NCBI GenBank assembly: GCA_946187025.1
Contig: CAMHPM010000111.1
Span: 1-6,005 of the forward strand
From: an uncultured Prevotellaceae bacterium
GTDB lineage: Bacteria; Bacteroidota; Bacteroidia; Bacteroidales; Bacteroidaceae
Length of the DNA stretch: 6,005 nucleotides
Direction: 5' to 3'
The number at the start of each line of letters is the position of its first letter. Position 1 is the first letter of the stretch. The notes beneath the pieces were generated by a model. That model ran no database searches. It was not told where the DNA came from and saw only the letters and a list, made by a program, of their open reading frames with translations. Below, piece by piece: positions 1-5,439 of the stretch. Made by a program: the position numbers and the translations under genes.

Positions 1-896
1 TGGCGCATGGAGGTGTTGCCGCTCAGCGTTTCGAGATGTTTTTCCGGGTATCCGCCAGGCAGGTAGAGCAGGCGTGTATCGGCTGGCAGCGCGGTGTCGG
101 TTTCGGGGTCGATGATGGTTGATGCACCGAGGAGGTCGAGTGTCTGCTGATATACAAACGAGAACGATTCGCTGTTGAGTGCTACGACTGTGCCCTCGTT
201 GCGGTGTGGCATATCGGCCAGTTCCTGTCCGCAGCCTTTGTCGTGGTGTGAGATGGATATAGGCAGTTCGATTGCTTGCATCATCTCCACCAGTGTGTCT
301 GTATCGCCGCCACCCTGCGAGAAGTCCAGCCCCAGGTATCGTGAGTCGGTCTCCACCGCCTTGTTGCGCGGCACACATCCCAAGCACTTCAGTCCCACGT
401 CGTGGCATACCTCGCGCAGCATCTGCTCGTGTCGGGCCGACCCCACTTTGTTGAACACTACACCCGCCAGCCGCAGTTGCTCGTTCCAATGTCGGAATCC
501 GAAGAGCAGCGGTGCCACCGAATATCCGGCCGACCTTGCATCGACCACCAGCACCACCGGCACGTCGAGCGTGAGGGCAATCTCGGCAGCCGAGCCACGG
601 TCGTGGTCGTAGCCGTCGAACAGTCCCATCATCCCCTCGATGATACACACATCGGCCGTGGCGGCATAGCGTTCGGCCACCTGCCTCATCTGCGACGGAG
701 TCTCCATAAATGTGTCGAGGTTGATGCTCGGACGACCGCATACCGCAGCATGGAATTTGGTGTCAATGTAGTCGGGGCCACACTTCATGGGTTGCACCGT
801 GTAGCCTCTGCGTGTGAGCAGCGCCATCAGTCCGCGGGCCACGGTCGTCTTGCCCGAGCCGCTCGTCGGAGCCGCTATCAATATCCCGTTCTTCAT
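1..896 (-). CDS. cbiA: Cobyrinate a,c-diamide synthase (CbiA/CobB), 3' end cut by window edge
   Basis: This family uses ATP and glutamine to amidate the a and c side chains of cobyrinic acid (or hydrogenobyrinic acid) in the cytoplasm during cobalamin synthesis. I translated 298 residues from the ATG at 894-896. The N-terminal synthetase domain has a P-loop at residues 9-18 (APTSGSGKTT), the substrate motif KCGPDYIDTKFH at 38-49 followed by GRPSINLD, and EGMMGLFDG at 87-95. The glutamine amidotransferase domain begins near residue 235, with LPGGYPE at 279-285. The family is usually about 430-460 residues, so the catalytic cysteine of the glutaminase lies beyond the left edge. There is no frameshift in the visible part. 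The start is fixed by the immediate P-loop and by a promoter about 43 bases upstream. It diverges from the riboswitch operon and has no visible riboswitch itself. Related Ni-sirohydrochlorin amidases (CfbB) are archaeal and unlikely here. Identification is firm; the CbiA versus CobB pathway label is not decided by sequence alone. Confidence 0.95.
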   Translation of the reverse strand, partial: MKNGILIAAPTSGSGKTTVARGLMALLTRRGYTVQPMKCGPDYIDTKFHAAVCGRPSINLDTFMETPSQMRQVAERYAATADVCIIEGMMGLFDGYDHDRGSAAEIALTLDVPVVLVVDARSAGYSVAPLLFGFRHWNEQLRLAGVVFNKVGSARHEQMLREVCHDVGLKCLGCVPRNKAVETDSRYLGLDFSQGGGDTDTLVEMMQAIELPISISHHDKGCGQELADMPHRNEGTVVALNSESFSFVYQQTLDLLGASTIIDPETDTALPADTRLLYLPGGYPEKHLETLSGNTSMR

Positions 897-938
897 ATCG
901 TCTGCACTTAAAAACTCTCGTACGTGGTTTTCCGTTTG

Positions 939-968
939 CAAATATACTAATAAATCGACAACCGACAA
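939..968 (-). promoter_or_regulatory. Bacteroidetes-type promoter for cbiA
   Basis: Read on the minus strand, TATATTTG (946 to 939) matches the Bacteroidetes -7 consensus TAnnTTTG exactly. A TTG (968 to 966) lies 19 bases upstream, the expected distance for the -33 element. Transcription would begin near 933, leaving a leader of roughly 35-40 bases before the cbiA ATG at 896. This is pattern matching against the known consensus; no start site was measured. Confidence 0.65.
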
Positions 969-1035
969 CCCCGTCGCATCAATAAAATGCTCAGTCCACA
1001 CGTTTTTTTCATCCGTCGGCCTGCAACTTCAATTT

Positions 1036-1117
1036 GCGAGTGCGCAGTCACAGCCCTGCGAGTGCGCACTCACAGGCCCGCGAGTGCGCAGTCTCAGCCC
1101 CGCGAGTGCGCACTCAC
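1036..1117. repeat. 22-bp tandem repeat, about 3.7 copies, with palindromic core
   Basis: Units start at 1036, 1058, 1080 and 1102; the last is cut to 16 bases. Each begins GCGAGTGCGCA. Units 2 and 4 carry the perfect 12-bp palindrome GAGTGCGCACTC (1060-1071 and 1104-1115). Units 1 and 3 carry the near-palindrome GAGTGCGCAGTC (1038-1049 and 1082-1093), so there is also a 44-bp alternation. The array is much more GC-rich than the DNA around it. It sits between the two divergent promoters and, if those are placed correctly, outside both transcripts. Function is unknown; a protein-binding array or an extragenic palindromic repeat are both possible. Confidence 0.9.
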
Positions 1118-1161
1118 AAAATTAATTGCCGGCAGTCAGCCGCAATTCAGCAAATAATTCG

Positions 1162-1169
1162 TAACTTTG
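1162..1169 (+). promoter_or_regulatory. -7 promoter element for the tRNA deacylase gene
   Basis: TAACTTTG at 1162-1169 fits the TAnnTTTG consensus. It would give a transcript starting near 1175 and a leader of about 25 bases before the ATG at 1199. No convincing TTG-type -33 element lies 19-21 bases upstream (about 1138-1142), so the promoter may be weak or helped by an activator. It decides the gene start: in-frame codons upstream of 1162, including the ATG at 1034, would lie outside the transcript. Confidence 0.55.
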
Positions 1170-1198
1170 CAACGCAGAAACACATAAATACAAGTTCC

Positions 1199-1690
1199 AT
1201 GATAGGACAACAAATCGTATATGACACGTTAGAACGTCTCGGCATCGCCTACACATATACCGAGCATCCGGCAGCCGACACCATCGAGATAGGGCGCCAG
1301 TACTGGGGCAACCTGCCCGGCACACACTGCAAGAACCTCTTCTTCCGCAACCACAAAGGCAACCGCCACTACCTCGTGGTGTTCCAGGCCGACCAGAACC
1401 TCGACATCCACTCGCTCGAGCAACGCCTGCACCAAGGCAAACTCTCATTCGCATCGCCCGAGCGCATGATGCGCTACCTCGGACTGCGCCCCGGCTCCGT
1501 AAGCCCCTTCGGACTGCTCAACGACACCGACCACCACGTACACGTGTTCCTCGACCGCAACCTCCAGAACTACACCCACCTCTCGTTCCACCCCAACGAC
1601 AGCCGCGCATCGCTCAACATCCTGCAGTCCGACTTCATACGCTACATGAACTCCACAGGCAACACCTACGAGTGGATCGAGCTGTACTGA
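1199..1690 (+). CDS. YbaK/ProXp-ala (PrdX) family aminoacyl-tRNA deacylase
   Basis: The 163-residue protein belongs to the free-standing editing-domain family related to the INS domain of prolyl-tRNA synthetase. Members such as ProXp-ala hydrolyse Ala-tRNA(Pro) in the cytoplasm to prevent mistranslation at proline codons. Visible family motifs are HPAADTIEIG at 23-32, the CKNLFFR segment at 44-50 whose lysine (K45) matches the essential lysine of this family, GSVSPFGLLND at 99-109, and FHPND at 130-134. The length agrees with a single-domain deacylase. The frame is open upstream to an ATG at 1034, but that stretch runs through the 22-bp repeat and upstream of the promoter, and homology starts at the 1199 ATG. 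Whether the substrate is Ala-tRNA(Pro), Cys-tRNA(Pro) or another mischarged tRNA cannot be read with certainty; the motif set favours ProXp-ala. It seems to be transcribed alone and has no evident link to cobalamin. Confidence 0.88.
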   Translation: MIGQQIVYDTLERLGIAYTYTEHPAADTIEIGRQYWGNLPGTHCKNLFFRNHKGNRHYLVVFQADQNLDIHSLEQRLHQGKLSFASPERMMRYLGLRPGSVSPFGLLNDTDHHVHVFLDRNLQNYTHLSFHPNDSRASLNILQSDFIRYMNSTGNTYEWIELY

Positions 1691-1777
1691 TACCAATCAA
1701 AATGATAAACCGACCTTTGATAAAAGAAGACTGACACAAATAAATGCTTCGGGAAATGAAAAAAGTCATAAAAAAAG

Positions 1778-1808
1778 TTGGTAGATATGCAATAAAGATG
1801 TAACTTTG
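1778..1808 (+). promoter_or_regulatory. Promoter of the cobalamin uptake operon
   Basis: TTG at 1778-1780 and TAACTTTG at 1801-1808 are separated by 20 bases, a good match to the Bacteroidetes -33/-7 promoter. The predicted start is near 1814, just before the riboswitch, giving a leader of about 230 bases. A 46-base AT-rich stretch (1731-1776) lies directly upstream. No hairpin terminator for the preceding deacylase gene was seen between 1691 and 1777. Confidence 0.7.
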
Positions 1809-1822
1809 CAGTCGCAATGGTA

Positions 1823-1996
1823 ATGGCACCTTATTTTATATGTAGTGCCATGTAAGGGAATCCGGTGCAAGACCGGAGCTGTACCTGCAGCTGTAACCCC
1901 TTTCTGCTTAATATGTTCGTCTGCAGAATCGCCACTGAGGAATCCTCTTCCTTGGGAAGGCCAGACGAACGAGGGGAAGCCAGAAGACCTGCCTAT
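1823..1996 (+). promoter_or_regulatory. Cobalamin (adenosylcobalamin-class) riboswitch
   Basis: The leader has the conserved order of a B12 riboswitch. GGGAATCCGGTG (1856-1867) opens the core, with a 6-bp stem TCCGGT/ACCGGA (1861-1866 with 1872-1877) and GCTG/CAGC (1878-1881 with 1888-1891), then CTGTAA. CCCC (1897-1900) can pair with GGGG (1973-1976). GTTCGTCTG (1915-1923) pairs perfectly with CAGACGAAC (1962-1970), enclosing two small hairpins. The B12 box is the AGCCAGAAGACCTGCC segment (1978-1993). GGCA (1825-1828) can pair with TGCC (1990-1993) to close the aptamer. In this class, bound cobalamin normally represses the downstream transporter gene. There is no U-tract terminator before the receptor ATG, so control of translation initiation is more likely than transcription termination, but this is inference. 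Confidence 0.93.
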
Positions 1997-2017
1997 GCAC
2001 ATAACAAATACTGATGC

Positions 2018-2035
2018 CCGTACAGGAAAATACGG
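2018..2035 (+). promoter_or_regulatory. Small hairpin in the riboswitch expression platform
   Basis: CCGTA (2018-2022) and TACGG (2031-2035) can form a 5-bp stem with an 8-base loop, ending 9 bases before the receptor ATG at 2045. It is not followed by a run of T, so it does not look like an intrinsic terminator. CAGG, present both in its loop (2023-2026) and just before the start codon (2037-2040), is complementary to CCTG in the B12 box region (1988-1991). An alternative fold coupling ligand binding to start-codon access is therefore possible. This is speculative. Confidence 0.35.
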
Positions 2036-2044
2036 ACAGGGAAC

Positions 2045-4183
2045 ATGAGACAGACAATCAATCGGTTTGTGGCTGGCTTAGTGGTGGCAACCATGAGCTT
2101 GCCATTGATGGCACAGAACGACCTGAAGCTCGATACGTTGCAGCAGGTGGTCATTACAGGTACTGGAACCCAGCACCTGCTGAGCGATGTGCCCGTACAT
2201 ACCGAAGTGATAAGCGAGAAGACACTCAAGCAGTTTGGCGCCAGTTCGGTGGAAGAACTGCTGGGCGGACTGAGTGCATCGTTTGCATTCAACGAGGGTG
2301 ACATGGGAAGCCAGATGCAGATGAACGGTCTGGGCAACAACTACATACTCATACTTGTTGACGGACGCAGGCTGCATGGCGATGTAGGTGGTGAGAACGA
2401 CCTCTCACTCATCGACCCTCAGAATATCGACCATATCGAAATCGTGAAAGGTGCGGCCAGCGCACTCTACGGCAGCGATGCCATCGCCGGCGTGATAAAC
2501 ATCATTACCAAGAAACACGATGAAGGCATAGGGCTCGAGAATGCCACACGTGTCGGCTCGTATGGCGACATACGCCAACACAACACCCTGGCATTTGCTA
2601 CAGGCTTGCTCCGCAGCCAGACCAACTTCCAACTGCAACACTCCGACGGGTGGCAGAACACCGCAACGGAATATACACCATCATCGGCCACACCAGTGAC
2701 CGACTCGCGCAGCAAGACCGTGAACCGCCACACCAACTGGCAGGTGCGCCAGCTCTTCACACTCGACCTCAGACCAGACATCGAGATGTATCTCGGAGGC
2801 TCGATATACGGCAAAGGCATATACCGCCCTAAAGGCAAATATCCGAAATACGACGTGAAGACCTACGACCTCACCTACCGCAACGCATCGGCCGAGACGG
2901 GAGGGAAATGGACCACGAAGCGCGGTGACATCGTGACCCTCGACATCGACTGGGCACGACATGCCTATTACCATTCGTTCACATCCACAACCCTGGCCGA
3001 AGGATTCGACAACCAGGGACGGCTCATACTCGACTATCCTTATTTCGCAGGACAGCGCACACTGCAGAGCGACCAGCAACGCACCATGGCACACCTGAAA
3101 GCAGTGGTGGCACTGCCGTATGGCCAGCGACTGACCGCAGGAGCCGAGTGGCGCCACGACTATCTGAAAGCACCCACAAGCCTCACGTCGAAAACCGTGA
3201 CCGACAACACACAAGCCTTGTACCTGCAAGACGAATGGAACAAAGGACTGCTTAATCTGACGGCAGGACTGAGGCTGAACCACAACGACGGATTCGGATG
3301 GAAACTCACCCCGAAACTGTCGGCCATGATAAGCATGGGCGACTTCCGACTGCGCACGTCGTGGAGCCAGGGATTCAAGACTCCGACACTGAAAGAACTG
3401 AACTACCGCTACATACGCGAGATGAACTCAATCATCATGTATCTTGGCAACCCCGACCTCAAGGCACAAGCATCCAACTACTATTCGCTATCGGGCGAAT
3501 GGACATACCGCGGCCTGAACGTCACTGCTACATTATATTATAATAAGGTGTCCGACATGATTACACTCGTCACCGTACCACACGACGAGGCACCCGCAGA
3601 ATACCGCCAGCAATATGGCGAGATGTTGGGCAAGGTGCGCCGCTATCAGAACATGGAAGACGCACGAACATGTGGCATCGACCTCAGCCTGAAATACACA
3701 CACGGGCCACTCAGCGCAGGCCTCTCATACAGCTATCTTGACACCGATGCCCATGTGTATGATGCCGACCACGACCGCCTCAGCCGCGTAGTGATAGACG
3801 GATCGGCCTATCACAAGGCAACATGGTATGCCTCGTGGCAGCACCGGTTTAGCAAGGCATATCAGTTTGGTACTGGAATATACGGACGCATGTCGTCGAA
3901 ACGCTACTATCAGATTGACGGCGACGGACGTCACTACCAGACATGGAGGCTCACCACCACACACGACATCGGCCGTAGCCGCCATGTGAGCTACCGCATT
4001 GAGGCCGGTATCGACAATATCTTCAACTATGCCGACCGCACACCACACGGCTTGCATCTGGGTACCACCACCCCGGGGCGCACTGTATATGCCACGTTGC
4101 AGATTAAGTTTCAGAAAGGAAAGAAGATAAAACTCAATAACACATTTAACTCAAATCAAACAAAAGACTATGAAGAAGATTAA
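2045..4183 (+). CDS. btuB: BtuB-like TonB-dependent outer-membrane receptor
   Basis: This 712-residue protein should import cobalamin or a related corrinoid across the outer membrane, powered by TonB-ExbBD. A signal peptide covers residues 1-23, with cleavage after LMA. The TonB box lies at about 32-39 (LQQVVITG). The plug domain runs from about 45 to 156 and contains MQMNGLGNNYILILVDGRR at 91-109 and the GAASALYGSDAIAGVINI segment at 136-153. The rest is the 22-strand beta-barrel, rich in alternating aromatic strands. The ATG at 2045 follows the riboswitch and starts directly with the signal peptide. The final barrel strand seems to end at QIKF (F689), where most receptors of this family stop. 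Here a polar 23-residue tail follows, encoded by AT-rich DNA that resembles an intergenic spacer, and it overlaps the next gene by 14 bases. Riboswitch control supports a corrinoid substrate; the exact ligand is inferred. Confidence 0.92.
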   Translation: MRQTINRFVAGLVVATMSLPLMAQNDLKLDTLQQVVITGTGTQHLLSDVPVHTEVISEKTLKQFGASSVEELLGGLSASFAFNEGDMGSQMQMNGLGNNYILILVDGRRLHGDVGGENDLSLIDPQNIDHIEIVKGAASALYGSDAIAGVINIITKKHDEGIGLENATRVGSYGDIRQHNTLAFATGLLRSQTNFQLQHSDGWQNTATEYTPSSATPVTDSRSKTVNRHTNWQVRQLFTLDLRPDIEMYLGGSIYGKGIYRPKGKYPKYDVKTYDLTYRNASAETGGKWTTKRGDIVTLDIDWARHAYYHSFTSTTLAEGFDNQGRLILDYPYFAGQRTLQSDQQRTMAHLKAVVALPYGQRLTAGAEWRHDYLKAPTSLTSKTVTDNTQALYLQDEWNKGLLNLTAGLRLNHNDGFGWKLTPKLSAMISMGDFRLRTSWSQGFKTPTLKELNYRYIREMNSIIMYLGNPDLKAQASNYYSLSGEWTYRGLNVTATLYYNKVSDMITLVTVPHDEAPAEYRQQYGEMLGKVRRYQNMEDARTCGIDLSLKYTHGPLSAGLSYSYLDTDAHVYDADHDRLSRVVIDGSAYHKATWYASWQHRFSKAYQFGTGIYGRMSSKRYYQIDGDGRHYQTWRLTTTHDIGRSRHVSYRIEAGIDNIFNYADRTPHGLHLGTTTPGRTVYATLQIKFQKGKKIKLNNTFNSNQTKDYEED

Positions 4184-5309
4184 ATTCTTGCTCGTTGCCA
4201 TGATGGCAATGATGGTTGCAGGCGGTTTCACCGCATGTAGCGACGACGATGACGACAATGTCGTATCTAACATGGAACGTTATCAGAACCAGGTTGAACA
4301 GACCGTGCGTGCACAGAAGAAGCACAACAAGGCCATCCTGCTCGTGGCCTTCGGCTCTACATGGCAACAGGCCTACGATGCTTTCGACAAGACTCACGAC
4401 GAGTATGCAAAGGCATTCCCTGGCTACGATGTATATCTCTCGTTCTCTTCAGCAATCTGTATCAACCGTGCAGCAGCAGGCGAGAACACAGCAAAGCGCA
4501 ACTTCTACGAACCAAAGTACTGGCTCGAGGCATTTGGCCGTGTGCAGTATCAGGAGATTATCGTGCAGTCTATGCAGGTCATTCCGGGTGAGGAGTTCAG
4601 CCGCGTGGTTAATGCAATGAAAGACTTTGGTAACAACGTCAACGGCGACCTCGACGACAACTACATGAAGAAGTTTGAGTTCGACGAAGAGGGCAACCCT
4701 GGCGAGAACGTGTTGAAGCTCGGTATGCCACTCATGTACACAGAGGAAAATGCCCGGACACTGGCTGTTGCCCTCAACAACAACTTCAAGCAGTATGCGC
4801 AGCAGGGTGCCATGCTCTTCATGGGACACGGCAACCCCGACAGCTACGACACCTATAAGGCAAACGTACGCTACACTCAGCTTGAGGAAGCATTGCAGAC
4901 CATCAACCCTAACTACTTTGTGGGTACGGTGGATATGATGGACAACTTCAAGGTGCAGGTGCGCGATCGTATGGTTGAGGCAGGTCTCACCGCCGGCAAG
5001 GTGTTCTGTGCTCCGCTCATGTCGATTGCCGGCGACCACGCTCATAACGACATGGCTGGCGACGATGATGCCTGGGACGAGGAAGAAGGCTTCGAAGTGA
5101 ACGATGAAGGTGAAGTGGAAGACACCAGCTGGAAGATGTATTTCTCACACCTTGGCTATGAGATTCCTGCACGTGCTTATACCGACCAGGGCGAGGGTGC
5201 TCTTGTTAAGGGTCTGCTCGAGTACGACAACATCCGCGCACTCTACATGAACCACACCCGCGAAGCAGAGGTGGTTGACTACTACCACTCGATGTATCCT
5301 GAGGAGTAG
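4170..5309 (+). CDS. cbiK: CbiK-like cobaltochelatase-fold lipoprotein
   Basis: CbiK inserts cobalt into sirohydrochlorin in anaerobic cobalamin synthesis. Here the 379-residue protein has a lipoprotein signal peptide (1-22, ending GGFTA) with the lipidated cysteine at residue 23. The following SDDDDD resembles the acidic lipoprotein export signal that sends Bacteroidetes lipoproteins to the cell surface. CbiK landmarks are AILLVAFGSTW (55-65), IPGEEF (138-143), FMGHGNPDS (217-225, His220), and SIAGDHAHNDMAGDD (285-299, His290). The two histidines match metal-binding histidines of the family. The usual TVEGYP motif is replaced by TVDMMD (253-258), so a Glu ligand appears to be Asp255. An acidic insertion of about 20 residues (roughly 300-320) follows the second histidine. 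The family is normally about 260-300 residues; the lipoprotein leader and insertions explain the extra length. Position between two receptor genes suggests a role in tetrapyrrole or metal capture rather than, or besides, chelation. The fold assignment is firm, the activity is not. Confidence 0.88.
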   Translation: MKKIKFLLVAMMAMMVAGGFTACSDDDDDNVVSNMERYQNQVEQTVRAQKKHNKAILLVAFGSTWQQAYDAFDKTHDEYAKAFPGYDVYLSFSSAICINRAAAGENTAKRNFYEPKYWLEAFGRVQYQEIIVQSMQVIPGEEFSRVVNAMKDFGNNVNGDLDDNYMKKFEFDEEGNPGENVLKLGMPLMYTEENARTLAVALNNNFKQYAQQGAMLFMGHGNPDSYDTYKANVRYTQLEEALQTINPNYFVGTVDMMDNFKVQVRDRMVEAGLTAGKVFCAPLMSIAGDHAHNDMAGDDDAWDEEEGFEVNDEGEVEDTSWKMYFSHLGYEIPARAYTDQGEGALVKGLLEYDNIRALYMNHTREAEVVDYYHSMYPEE

Positions 5310-5320
5310 CAGATGCTGGC

Positions 5321-5410
5321 ATGACTAGTATAACTAGTATGGCTAGTATGACTAGTATGGCTAGTATGACTAGTACGACTAGTGAGACTAGTATGACAAG
5401 TATGACTTGA
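5321..5410. repeat. 9-bp tandem repeat array (ATGACTAGT), ten units
   Basis: Ten consecutive 9-base units run without a break from 5321 to 5410. Four are exactly ATGACTAGT (5321, 5348, 5366 and one-base variants aside), two are ATGGCTAGT (5339, 5357), and the others differ by one or two bases (ATA, ACG or GAG in the first codon; ACAAGT; the last ends ACTTGA). Each unit includes the 6-base palindrome ACTAGT or a close variant. The array lies 11 bases after the cbiK stop and 29 bases before the second receptor. The nine-base period keeps reading frame, and the plus strand can be read from the first ATG to the final TGA as a 29-residue Thr/Ser/Met peptide. No ribosome site clearly serves that ATG, so I annotate it as a repeat, not a gene. 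Confidence 0.93.
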
Positions 5411-5439
5411 AAAGTAGATGAAGAAATAAACCAACCATA

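Noticed and set aside
402..911. Long plus-strand open frames opposite cbiA
   Set aside because: They are antisense to a clearly recognisable CbiA/CobB reading frame with intact motifs and show no protein-like features.
897..1035. Second cobalamin riboswitch in front of cbiA
   Set aside because: The minus-strand leader from the predicted start is only about 40 bases, and no GGTG core or B12 box is present anywhere between the promoter and the repeat.
1036..1117. CRISPR array
   Set aside because: The 22-bp units are directly adjacent with no variable spacers, so this is a simple tandem repeat.
1034..1198. In-frame upstream extension of the tRNA deacylase, starting at the ATG at 1034
   Set aside because: The extra 55 residues are read through the 22-bp repeat and upstream of the TAACTTTG promoter element, and the deacylase homology begins at the ATG at 1199.
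1691..1777. Intrinsic terminator after the tRNA deacylase
   Set aside because: The region is AT-rich but I could find no GC-rich hairpin followed by a T-run.
1845..2048. Open frame of 67 codons covering the riboswitch and ending across the receptor start codon (ATGA overlap)
   Set aside because: It is fully explained by the structured riboswitch RNA, starts at a GTG without a ribosome site, and its predicted protein has no recognisable character. The ATGA overlap is coincidental.
5310..5439. Independent promoter for the second receptor
   Set aside because: No TAnnTTTG element is present between cbiK and the start codon; the gap is mostly the 9-bp repeat.
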